From positions 1 to 21,368 of IMG/VR virus record IMGVR_UViG_3300027710_000162: a stretch of 21,368 bases of DNA; one strand, given 5' to 3'. Below, piece by piece: positions 13,427-19,429 of this stretch. Below the pieces are notes generated by a model. That model was not told where the DNA came from and searched no databases. It saw only the letters and a program-made list of their open reading frames with translations. Both the position numbers and the translations under genes were made by a program. The stretch is from a virus. The stretch's first letter is position 1; each line of letters begins with the position of its first letter.

Positions 13427-13682
13427 ATGCAAAAACTGCGGGTCTTGGCATATGGTGCAAGCGGCACACACAAACTGGGGCGGCGGTAAGGGCCGAGGGG
13501 TCAAAGCTGATGACAATTTAGTCGCTGCGCTGTGTTTGGGGTGTCATTACGCCATCGACCAAGGCAAGGATTTAACCCGCCAGGAACGCCAAGAAATGTG
13601 GCTAAAGGCCCATCACAGGACAATTGATGCCTTGCGTGACTGCTGGCCTATTGACATTCCTTTGCCTAATGCGAAAATCTAG
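13365..13682 (+). CDS. HNH-like nuclease of the YbcO/DUF1364 type
   Basis: This protein has 105 residues from TTG 13365. Motifs: C22-x2-C25 (ECKNCG), then QAAHTNWGGGKGRGVKADD with H35, then LCLGCHYAIDQG with C57, C60 and H61, and QERQEMWLKAHHRT. This is the pattern of YbcO-type phage nucleases found near ninG/rusA-like genes. TTG is chosen because GGAG lies exactly seven bases upstream and known relatives begin just before the RSKKLL segment. A GTG at 13326 would add 13 unlike residues. It probably processes branched DNA during late recombination. Confidence 0.75.
   Translation: MIEKHLYVRSKKLLKLVASLECKNCGSWHMVQAAHTNWGGGKGRGVKADDNLVAALCLGCHYAIDQGKDLTRQERQEMWLKAHHRTIDALRDCWPIDIPLPNAKI
13651..13678 (+). 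promoter_or_regulatory. Promoter-like site before the structured region
   Basis: A perfect TTGACA (13651-13656) is followed 16 bases later by GAAAAT (13673-13678; 4 of 6 consensus). It lies in the last codons of the YbcO-like nuclease gene and would start a transcript near 13685, just past the stop, covering the structured non-coding region. Confidence 0.4.
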
Positions 13683-13755
13683 GCGTGAAGCTGAATGGTT
13701 CATGTGGTTGCCGCCGAAAGGTTTGCGCCATCTCTGGTAATTCCTCCTCCAGCTT

Positions 13756-13854
13756 CCAACACGCATGGGGATTGAACTGGGTTGCAAACCAGTCCTTTCG
13801 GTGGAGGAAATTTACCTGTATAGGGAAAAACCGAACAGTCCCCAGCCGTGTTGG
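13756..13854 (+). repeat. Stem-closed RNA element, copy 1 (three-way junction)
   Basis: Left arm CCAACACGCATGGGGATTG (13756-13774) pairs with right arm CAGTCCCCAGCCGTGTTGG (13836-13854): 16 Watson-Crick pairs and one G-U over 19 positions, with one 2x2 internal mismatch. Inside, ACTGG (13776-13780) pairs with CCAGT (13789-13793), and TTCGGT (13797-13802) with ACCGAA (13830-13835). Only one and three unpaired bases join the helices, and the third helix abuts the closing stem directly, which makes a compact three-way junction. Confidence 0.8.
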
Positions 13855-13937
13855 TGAAAGCAAGATACTTAGGTACAGTGAGAGAGCCTACCCGTTAGGA
13901 TGTATCAGCGCCCGGAGCCGCTTAGGGCCACCAACAA

Positions 13938-14025
13938 CCTACACGCATGGGGATTGACAAATGGTAAGTGAAGTGAGGATGGACGCATCCAAAGCACCCC
14001 GCTCGACAGTCCCCAGCCGTGTTGG
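13938..14025 (+). repeat. Stem-closed RNA element, copy 2
   Basis: Left arm CCTACACGCATGGGGATTG (13938-13956) differs from copy 1 by one base; right arm CAGTCCCCAGCCGTGTTGG (14007-14025) is identical to copy 1. The stem keeps all pairs except one added T-T mismatch. The 50-base interior is unrelated to copy 1 and holds a hairpin GGATG-GACG-CATCC (13977-13990). The right arm ends 18 bases before the terminator stem. Confidence 0.8.
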
Positions 14026-14043
14026 TAGCAGTTGCCAATATTT

Positions 14044-14065
14044 GGGGGTTCGCCCCCTTTTTTTT
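14044..14065 (+). terminator. Strong intrinsic terminator
   Basis: GGGGG (14044-14048), TTCG tetraloop (14049-14052) and CCCCC (14053-14057) are followed by eight T (14058-14065). This is a textbook rho-independent terminator for rightward transcription, placed between the early genes plus structured RNA and the first gene of the next block at 14080. Confidence 0.92.
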
Positions 14066-14079
14066 GATATAGTTAACGC

Positions 14080-14445
14080 ATGAAAAACGAAGAAGTTGCC
14101 GAATTTGTCGCCACGCTGTTTCATGCGGGAACAATCACGCACTTCCAGCATTTGCAAACGACCGAATACGCCACCCACAAGGCGCTGGGCAAGTTTTACC
14201 CCAAGATCGTAGACCTTGCCGACAGTCTGGCAGAGAGTTACCAAGGGCGCTACGACACCAGGATGAAGAAATTTCCTGATGAATTGCACGACCCCAAAGA
14301 CACGCCGCACGAATATCTGACTCAGTTAAAAGGGTTTGTGCAAGAAGCGCGAGAAGAAATCCCCCAAGACTCAGAATTGCAAAACATCGTTGATGAAATT
14401 GCTGATCTGATCAATTCAACCCTGTATCTTTTAACTCTGAAATGA
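14080..14445 (+). CDS. DUF5856-like (Dps/ferritin-like helical) protein
   Basis: This 121-residue all-helical protein contains THFQHLQTTEYATHKALGKFY (about 19-39) and VDLADSLAESYQGRYD (about 44-59). These match my memory of the phage DUF5856 family, distantly similar to Dps/ferritin four-helix proteins. The conserved H, E and D residues in the helices could bind metal, but a ferroxidase site cannot be confirmed. It is the first gene after the terminator. There is no Shine-Dalgarno site; a TATAGT (14068-14073) sits so close to ATG 14080 that the transcript could be leaderless, unless the gene is read by readthrough of the terminator. Confidence 0.7.
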   Translation: MKNEEVAEFVATLFHAGTITHFQHLQTTEYATHKALGKFYPKIVDLADSLAESYQGRYDTRMKKFPDELHDPKDTPHEYLTQLKGFVQEAREEIPQDSELQNIVDEIADLINSTLYLLTLK

Positions 14446-14452
14446 GGAAATC

Positions 14453-14665
14453 ATGGCAAACCTGATGAAAAACGAACCCAAAGGCTACGGCGCACAAGTC
14501 TCTATGAAGGGCAACCCTGCCGCTGACATGAAGTCTGGTGAACAGGGCAGCGCCAAAAAGGGCATTCCTAACGCCATGACCAACAAAACTGGCGCTGACA
14601 AGAAATTTGAAGGCGGCAAAATGTCAGGCATTTGCTACACTCACGACCGCAAGTCTTGCCAATAA
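14453..14665 (+). CDS. Small basic hypothetical protein
   Basis: This 70-residue protein is rich in Lys, Gly and Asn (MANLMKNEPKGYGAQVSMKG..., then KKFEGGKMSGICYTHDRKSC). It looks disordered, apart from two cysteines near the end (CYTHDRKSC). ATG 14453 follows a GAGG site. It lies in a run of short basic proteins between the terminator and the terminase genes; function is unknown, possibly a minor virion or DNA-associated protein. Confidence 0.65.
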   Translation: MANLMKNEPKGYGAQVSMKGNPAADMKSGEQGSAKKGIPNAMTNKTGADKKFEGGKMSGICYTHDRKSCQ

Positions 14666-14668
14666 AGC

Positions 14669-14703
14669 GTAAGCCCCACCGTGAATAAGACGGCAGGGCT
14701 TAC
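14669..14703 (+). other. Intergenic hairpin without a T tract
   Basis: GTAAGCCC (14669-14676) pairs perfectly with GGGCTTAC (14696-14703). Inside, CCGT (14679-14682) pairs with ACGG (14690-14693), with symmetric CA/CA internal loops and a seven-base loop GAATAAG. No T run follows on this strand, so it is not a standard terminator. It may be an RNA processing or stabilising element ahead of the strong AGGAGGT site of the next gene. Confidence 0.7.
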
Positions 14704-14729
14704 TGACCAAACAAAAAAGGAGGTTTTGA

Positions 14730-14981
14730 ATGGCTGAAATGGATTCTAATTGCGGGAACTGCAAGTATTTCCGCGCCCAGCAAATCATGGGCGTGTGTAG
14801 GCTTTACCCAACCCAGCAAAACAAGCACGAAAAAGATTGGTGCGGTCAGCATCTGATTGTTGAAACTCAGGATGTAAAGGTTGATTTAGTCGCCTTGCCT
14901 GTGTATGACATAACCACAGATCAAACCACGCCCCCAAAGCGCAAATACGAGAGGAAAGCAAATGCTAAAGCCTCTGTTTGA
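14730..14981 (+). CDS. Four-cysteine metal-binding protein
   Basis: This 83-residue protein has the cluster C8-x2-C11, C23 and C38 (SNCGNCKYFRA...GVCRLYP...DWCGQH). This pattern is found in many small phage proteins and fits one zinc or Fe-S site. The C-terminal part is less ordered and ends in a Lys/Arg-rich tail (PPKRKYERKANAKAS). An AGGAGGT Shine-Dalgarno site precedes ATG 14730. Its end overlaps the GroES-like gene by 20 bases. Function is unknown. Confidence 0.7.
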   Translation: MAEMDSNCGNCKYFRAQQIMGVCRLYPTQQNKHEKDWCGQHLIVETQDVKVDLVALPVYDITTDQTTPPKRKYERKANAKASV

Positions 14982-15219
14982 CAGGGTGGTTGTGCGCCCC
15001 CAGGTGCGGCACATCTCCGACATCATCTACATCGACAACAAAGAACCCTTCAACGAGGGTACTATTGTGGCAATTGGTTCAGATGTTGAGGGCGTCCAAG
15101 TGGGTGACTTCATCAAGTATGGGAATGGGGATTATCTGAAATGGCCCACCCACAAGATTGATGGGCAGGATTATCAAATCATTCAAGAAGCGGACATTTG
15201 CGCCGTTGTGGAGGATTAA
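14962..15219 (+). CDS. GroES-like co-chaperonin
   Basis: This 85-residue protein has the Cpn10 fold signature. It begins LKPLFDRVVVRPQ, then GTIVAIGSDVEGVQVGDFIKYG in the middle, and ends KIDGQDYQIIQEADICAVVE, all close to GroES. The segment at about residues 16-31 (RHISDIIYIDNKEPFN) takes the place of the mobile loop, with IIY as the likely GroEL-contact tripeptide. It is about ten residues shorter than bacterial GroES. Phage co-chaperonins such as T4 gp31 replace host GroES so that host GroEL can fold the capsid protein. The gene lies upstream of the terminase and portal genes, which fits a role in head assembly. No GroEL is encoded here. Confidence 0.88.
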   Translation: MLKPLFDRVVVRPQVRHISDIIYIDNKEPFNEGTIVAIGSDVEGVQVGDFIKYGNGDYLKWPTHKIDGQDYQIIQEADICAVVED

Positions 15220-15221
15220 AA

Positions 15222-15386
15222 ATGGCAAAACCTGGGCTTTATGCCAACATTCACGCCAAGCAAGAACGCATAGAGCGCCAAAAGGCGGCGGGTAAAACGC
15301 CCGAGCGCATGAGGTCGCCAGGGGCCAAGGGTGCGCCAACTGCCCAGGCTTTTAAAGACTCAGCCAAAACCGCCAAAAAGAAGTAA
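15222..15386 (+). CDS. Small conserved basic protein (KPGLYANIHAK type)
   Basis: This 54-residue protein opens MAKPGLYANIHAKQERI and ends RSPGAKGAPTAQAFKDSAK. This is a pattern I recall from many T7-like, cyanophage and freshwater phage genomes, where its role is unknown. ATG 15222 is chosen for the GGAGG site seven bases upstream; a longer in-frame start would run inside the GroES-like gene. The protein is strongly basic and may bind DNA or be a minor virion component. Confidence 0.75.
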   Translation: MAKPGLYANIHAKQERIERQKAAGKTPERMRSPGAKGAPTAQAFKDSAKTAKKK

Positions 15387-15388
15387 TC

Positions 15389-15667
15389 ATGGCGACTAAA
15401 AAACACGATAAGCCCATTCCCCACAAGACTACGGGCAAGGGGAAAACATACAACCCCACCGAAAAAGGTGCGGGAATGACCGCTAAAGGCCGTGCAGAGT
15501 ACAACGCAAAGAACAATTCAAATATAAAGCCACCAGCCCCAAACCCCAAGACCAAGGCAGATGCTGGACGAAAAGCCAGTTTTTGCGCTAGGATGGAGGG
15601 GGTGGTAAAACACTCTAAAGGCCCAGCAGAACGGGCAAAGGCCAGTCTAAAAAGCTGGAATTGTTAA
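15389..15667 (+). CDS. DUF6321-like basic protein
   Basis: This 92-residue, very basic protein (K/R-rich throughout) has GAGMTAKGRAEYN (about 27-39) and ASFCARMEGVVKHSKGPAERAKASLKSW (about 63-90). These are conserved blocks I associate with the phage DUF6321 family. It follows the KPGLYANI gene by two bases, and the two are commonly neighbours in such phages as I recall. Function is unknown; the charge and the cysteine pair (SFCAR, SWNC) suggest a DNA-associated or virion role. Confidence 0.75.
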   Translation: MATKKHDKPIPHKTTGKGKTYNPTEKGAGMTAKGRAEYNAKNNSNIKPPAPNPKTKADAGRKASFCARMEGVVKHSKGPAERAKASLKSWNC

Positions 15668-15695
15668 CCCTTTTGGAAGAAATAAAGGAAATATC

Positions 15696-16277
15696 ATGGC
15701 AAATTCAATCGCAACAGGCGTAGCTTACGCAGACCCAGAGTTCGTTTCAGTTCAAGTTGGTAATTCAACTGTCCCAGTAGCTGTAACGACCAGCGGCATC
15801 ATTAACGGGGCTTATGCTACGACCAGCGCGGCAAGTGGCGACACCCGACTGACTTACCAGCGTCTGACGTTTAGCAGCACTGGAAGCGGTGAAACCATCC
15901 GAGCGTTTAGCGTTGTGACGGGCGCTGGGGCTGCAACTGGTGGAACGATTAACGGCGCACACCTGAGTTTGAGCGTTAATGGCGCTGGCACTATTTCTGG
16001 CGCTGGAAATGCTTTACGGGCTACCTTGGGCGGTACATCCACCAACCCAGGCGGCACGTTGGCGGCTATTCAAGCGGATTCCAACTTTGCATCTGGCGGT
16101 ACTTGGACGAATACATCATTCATTCGTTTTACCAACAGCGGCACGGGTACGGTTCCCAACCTGTTCAACATTCCCGCAGCTTTGTTTGTAACAAGCACTG
16201 CCACCATTGCCAAGACTTTGAAAGTTGTGGCATCGGACGGTACGCCTTACTACCTCATGTGTTCAAGCGCAGCGTAA
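15696..16277 (+). CDS. Probable virion surface or decoration protein
   Basis: This 193-residue protein is rich in Gly, Ala, Thr and Ser with alternating hydrophobic positions (for example TFSSTGSGETIRAFSVVTG, INGAHLSLSVNG), as in beta-sandwich or trimeric phage virion proteins. It has few charged residues and one Cys near the end (YYLMCSSAA). An AAGGAAA site precedes ATG 15696. A head decoration or fibre role fits composition and the nearby packaging and head genes, but no named domain is recognised. Confidence 0.6.
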   Translation: MANSIATGVAYADPEFVSVQVGNSTVPVAVTTSGIINGAYATTSAASGDTRLTYQRLTFSSTGSGETIRAFSVVTGAGAATGGTINGAHLSLSVNGAGTISGAGNALRATLGGTSTNPGGTLAAIQADSNFASGGTWTNTSFIRFTNSGTGTVPNLFNIPAALFVTSTATIAKTLKVVASDGTPYYLMCSSAA

Positions 16278-16487
16278 ATGTTGAAGCATCCAAACCCAGA
16301 AATTCAGCTTTTGGTTGAGATGCTAGAGGGGCAGCGGGATTCCGCTATGGCGCAAGCCGCTGCCCTTTTTAGGGAAAACACCGAGTTGAAGCAAGCCTTA
16401 CAAGAAAAGCTGGCCCAAGAATCCAAGGAGAAGGCAAATGCCGCTGATAGCATCAATGACCCCCAAGGCGCTCAAGGCCAACATTAA
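16278..16487 (+). CDS. Small coiled-coil protein
   Basis: This 69-residue protein starts directly after the stop of the previous gene, with no Shine-Dalgarno site of its own, so translation is probably coupled. Residues 8-55 are a charged helix with heptad-like spacing (IQLLVEMLEGQRDSAMAQAAALF, then ENTELKQALQEKLAQES), ending in a polar tail. The layout is common in small phage proteins upstream of terminase genes. No function is recognised. Its last 50 bases overlap the next gene. Confidence 0.65.
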   Translation: MLKHPNPEIQLLVEMLEGQRDSAMAQAAALFRENTELKQALQEKLAQESKEKANAADSINDPQGAQGQH

Positions 16488-16590
16488 GGCAGAGATCGCC
16501 GCTGGCAAGCCGCCCAAACAAGCGGTGGCTATTGGATATGCGGTTAAACGTGAAGCTGAGAAAAAAGCCAAAGCAAAGCCAAAAAAGTGA
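16438..16590 (+). CDS. DUF6496-like small basic protein, 50 aa
   Basis: The gene is short but well supported. AAGGAGAAGG lies just before ATG 16438, the stop TGA at 16588-16590 overlaps the GTG of the methyltransferase gene as GTGA, and the protein begins MPLIASMTPKALKANIKAEI with AAGKPPKQAVAIGYAVKR in the middle. This pattern (ASK..A...NI..E...GKP.KQAVAI.Y..KR) is one I associate with DUF6496, a tiny protein found in very many phages. It ends in a Lys/Ala-rich tail. Role unknown. Confidence 0.8.
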   Translation: MPLIASMTPKALKANIKAEIAAGKPPKQAVAIGYAVKREAEKKAKAKPKK

Positions 16591-17786
16591 AAATTATTCA
16601 AAAGAAGGTCACAGAGCTAATTCCTTATGTAAACAACAGCCGCACCCATAGCGATGAGCAAGTGGCACAAATTGCGGCAAGCATAAAAGAGTTTGGCTGG
16701 ACTAACCCAATCCTGGTTGACGGGACAAACGGCATCATTGCAGGGCATGGAAGGCTATTAGCCGCCCGAAAGTTGGGTTACAAAGAAGTGCCCACCATTG
16801 AACTGTCCGATTTGACAGAAACCCAAAAGAAAGCCTACATCATTGCCGACAACAGGCTGGCGCTAAACGCTGGTTGGGACAATGAAATCCTGACCATCGA
16901 GTTGAACGACTTGCTGGCAGATGGGTTTGCCTTGGAGATGCTGGGCTTTGACCCCAAGGAACTAAGCGCATTGCTCGAGCCAGAGGTCATTGAAGGGCTA
17001 ACGGACGAGGATGCCGTTCCTGATGTGCCTGACGAGCCAACCACAAAGCTGGGTGATATTTACCAACTTGGCAACCATCGTTTGATGTGTGGAGATTCGT
17101 GCAGTTTGACTGACATGGAAAAACTTTGCAATGGGCAACTTGTGGATATGTGGTTGACTGACCCACCATATAACGTGGCCTATGAAGGGGGCACAGGATT
17201 AACCATTAAAAATGATGACATGGGTGACGATCAGTTCCGGCAATTCTTGCGTGATGCTTATGTAACCGCAGATCTGGTTATGAAGCCTGGGGCGGTCTTT
17301 TACATTTGGCATGCCGACTCAGAAGGCTATAACTTCCGAGGGGCGGCGCAAGACGCTGGCTGGAAAGTTCGTCAATGCTTGATTTGGAAGAAATCTAGTC
17401 TTGTGATGGGAAGGCAAGACTACCATTGGAAACATGAACCGTGTCTTTATGGCTGGAAAGAAGGCGCTGGACACCTTTGGGCAGCAGACCGTAAGCAAAC
17501 CACCATATTGGAGTTTGATAAGCCAAGCCGCAATGGGGAACATCCAACCATGAAGCCCGTTGCTTTATTTGAATACCAAATGCTCAATAACACTAAAGGC
17601 GGCGACATTGTGCTGGATTCCTTTGGTGGAAGCGGGACAACAATGCTGGCCGCTGAAAAGCATGGACGCTACGCCCGTCTGATGGAGTTAGACCCTAAAT
17701 ATTGCGATGTGATCGTAAAGCGCTGGGAAGACTTCACAGGCAAAAAAGCCGTATTATTGGAAAACCAGCCCGAATCAGCAAACTAA
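16587..17786 (+). CDS. ParB-like domain fused to DNA N-methyltransferase
   Basis: This 399-residue protein starts at GTG 16587, overlapping the preceding stop. The N-terminal domain (1-about 90) is ParB/Srx-like: NSRTHSDEQVAQIAASI, then IAGHGRLLAARKLG at 51-64. The C-terminal domain (about 155-390) is a methyltransferase with motif IV TDPPYN (191-196) ahead of motif I SFGGSGTT (345-352), the beta-class order, and HPTMKP at 319-324. A DPPY motif indicates N6-adenine or N4-cytosine methylation of DNA. It lies directly upstream of terS, so it could protect phage DNA from host restriction or mark packaging sites. No restriction enzyme is nearby. Confidence 0.9.
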   Translation: MKIIQKKVTELIPYVNNSRTHSDEQVAQIAASIKEFGWTNPILVDGTNGIIAGHGRLLAARKLGYKEVPTIELSDLTETQKKAYIIADNRLALNAGWDNEILTIELNDLLADGFALEMLGFDPKELSALLEPEVIEGLTDEDAVPDVPDEPTTKLGDIYQLGNHRLMCGDSCSLTDMEKLCNGQLVDMWLTDPPYNVAYEGGTGLTIKNDDMGDDQFRQFLRDAYVTADLVMKPGAVFYIWHADSEGYNFRGAAQDAGWKVRQCLIWKKSSLVMGRQDYHWKHEPCLYGWKEGAGHLWAADRKQTTILEFDKPSRNGEHPTMKPVALFEYQMLNNTKGGDIVLDSFGGSGTTMLAAEKHGRYARLMELDPKYCDVIVKRWEDFTGKKAVLLENQPESAN

Positions 17787-17808
17787 TGTAACACTTCCCC
17801 TCTATAAA

Positions 17809-18147
17809 ATGTCTGACGCACACGAGCCAACACCCGAAACCCGCAAACTGGTTGAATCCAGCAGCGGATTGGGCTTGCCGCATGAATCCATCGCCGTGCT
17901 GGTGGGCATTGATGACAAGACCCTCCGCAAGTACTACAGGCACGAACTGGACATGGGCAAAGCCAAGGCCAACGGGCAGATTGCCAAGACTCTTTTTCAA
18001 AAGGCTACATCAGGGGATACAACCAGCCTGATCTGGTGGACTAAAACGCAAATGAAATGGTCTGAAACCGTCAAGGCCGAGGTTACTGGCGCTGATGGTG
18101 AGCCATTGCAGGGCATCCAAGTAACTTTTGTAAAGCCCAATGAGTGA
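17809..18147 (+). CDS. terS: Terminase small subunit
   Basis: This 112-residue protein lies directly upstream of, and overlaps by eight bases, the large subunit gene. It has an HTH-like region (LPHESIAVLVGIDDKTLRKYYRHEL, about residues 23-47), then GKAKANGQIAKTLFQKATSGDTTSLIWWTKTQMKWSET (about 50-87). That block is shared by small terminase or packaging-recognition proteins of this type. It would bind the packaging site on the phage DNA and hand it to TerL. There is no Shine-Dalgarno site before ATG 17809, only CTATAAA, which may be a promoter -10 or a weak start context. Confidence 0.75.
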   Translation: MSDAHEPTPETRKLVESSSGLGLPHESIAVLVGIDDKTLRKYYRHELDMGKAKANGQIAKTLFQKATSGDTTSLIWWTKTQMKWSETVKAEVTGADGEPLQGIQVTFVKPNE

Positions 18148-19411
18148 AGTCCAAGACGCTATTGCAAGGGCAGAATTCCCTGTAAAGCTGGAAGGACTGT
18201 TTAGAAAAAGCCGCTACAAGGTAGCTTACGGCGGTAGGGGCGGCGCTAAATCTTGGGGCATCGCCAGGGCGCTGTTAATCTTGGGGGCCAAAAGCCCATT
18301 GCGTATTCTGTGCGCTCGAGAGTTTATGACCTCCATGAGGGATTCGGTGCATAAGCTGTTGTGCGACCAAATCGAAAGCCTTGGGTTGCTGGGCTTCTAC
18401 GACATAACCCAGGCCAGCATTCGGGGCAAGAACGGCACAGAATTTAGCTTTGTTGGCCTCAAAAATAACATTGCCAACGTAAAAAGCTATGAAGGTGTTT
18501 CTATTTGTTGGGTTGAGGAAGCACAAACGGTTAGCCGCCTGTCTTGGAATGTGTTGATTCCTACCATTCGTGCCGAAGGCAGCGAGATATGGATTTCCTT
18601 CAACCCTGAGTTGGAAACAGACGAGACTTACCAGCGGTTTGTGGCAAATCCCCCAGAGGATTGCATCACCATGCGGGTGAATTGGTCAGATAACCCTTGG
18701 TTTCCCGATACCTTGCGTTTGGAAAAAGACTCGCTAAAGCAAAGGGATGAAGAAGCCTACAACCAAGTTTGGGAAGGTTTATGCCGCCAGACTGTGGATG
18801 GGGCAATCTTTGCCAAAGAAATGCAACAAGCCGAAAAGGATGGGCGCATCACCAAAGTGCCCTATGACGCAACCAAACCCGTTCATGCTGTGTTTGACCT
18901 GGGTTGGTCGGATAGCACCGCCATCTGGTTCTTGCAGTTTGTGGGCATGGAGACAAGGCTAATCCGATACATTGAGGATGCCCAAAAAACAATCAGCTAT
19001 TACCTTGCCACGATGCAAACCTATGGTTATGTATACGATACCATTTGGTTACCCCATGACGCTGAAAACAAGACCCTGGCAGCGGCTGGGCGGTCAATTG
19101 ATGACATTGTGAGGGCGGCAGGGTACAAGACCACCATCCTGCCCAGAGTGCCGATTCTGGACTCTATCAACGCCGCCAGGACGATATTCCCGAACTGTTA
19201 CTTTGACCGCGAACATACCGCTGATGGTTTGGCTTGCCTGAGACATTACAGGTACGAGGTTGACCCAGACACGGGGCAGTTCAGCCGCAACCCATTGCAC
19301 GACCATTATTCCCACGGGGCAGATGCATTTCGGTATATTGGACTTATGATCAAAGAACCCACCAAACGCAAGAAGCAAATGGTTGCCACAGCGGGTTCAT
19401 GGATGGGATAA
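18140..19411 (+). CDS. terL: Terminase large subunit
   Basis: This 423-residue DNA-packaging ATPase and nuclease is of the Terminase_3/PBSX-like group. Walker A is GGRGGAKS at residues 31-38 and Walker B is ICWVEEAQ at 122-129, with E126 or E127 as catalytic Glu. The coupling motif region WISFNPE is at 151-157. The RNase H-like nuclease has acidic residues at D253 (FDLGWSDST), D308 (LPHDAENK) and D395 (HGADAFRY). It cuts concatemeric DNA and drives it through the portal encoded next. Length is typical. All key residues are present, so it should be active. Confidence 0.95.
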   Translation: MSEVQDAIARAEFPVKLEGLFRKSRYKVAYGGRGGAKSWGIARALLILGAKSPLRILCAREFMTSMRDSVHKLLCDQIESLGLLGFYDITQASIRGKNGTEFSFVGLKNNIANVKSYEGVSICWVEEAQTVSRLSWNVLIPTIRAEGSEIWISFNPELETDETYQRFVANPPEDCITMRVNWSDNPWFPDTLRLEKDSLKQRDEEAYNQVWEGLCRQTVDGAIFAKEMQQAEKDGRITKVPYDATKPVHAVFDLGWSDSTAIWFLQFVGMETRLIRYIEDAQKTISYYLATMQTYGYVYDTIWLPHDAENKTLAAAGRSIDDIVRAAGYKTTILPRVPILDSINAARTIFPNCYFDREHTADGLACLRHYRYEVDPDTGQFSRNPLHDHYSHGADAFRYIGLMIKEPTKRKKQMVATAGSWMG

Positions 19412-19429
19412 TTACCCAAAGGGGTTCAT

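Larger units (their letters stand above)
13685..14065 (+). ncRNA. Putative structured phage RNA with two tandem elements
   Basis: This is the longest stretch without a protein gene (13683-14079); the open frames inside it do not look like proteins. It contains two copies of a stem-closed element (13756-13854 and 13938-14025), with hairpins in between (GATAC 13864-13868 with GTATC 13902-13906; GCCC 13910-13913 with GGGC 13925-13928). It ends at a strong intrinsic terminator (14044-14065). A TTGACA promoter-like site sits just upstream. Paired bases in both copies differ from one another mainly in the loops, while the 19-base stem arms are kept. I do not recognise it as a known RNA family. Possible roles are a cis-acting antitermination element at the early/late border, a trans-acting regulatory RNA, or a packaging RNA. 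Confidence 0.6.

Noticed and set aside
13756-13800. tRNA-like look of GGGATTGAACTGG...CAAACCAGTCC
   Set aside because: No acceptor stem, T-arm or proper seven-base anticodon loop can be drawn; the three-way junction uses these bases better.
13685-13957. 90-codon open frame across the structured region
   Set aside because: The translation is Ser/Arg/Cys-rich without protein-like pattern and runs through both RNA stems; no Shine-Dalgarno site.
13738-14026. Repeated ACACGCATGGGGATTGA and CAGTCCCCAGCCGTGTTGG as a CRISPR array
   Set aside because: Repeats occur as inverted pairs, only twice, with unequal spacing and no cas genes; base pairing between arms explains them better.
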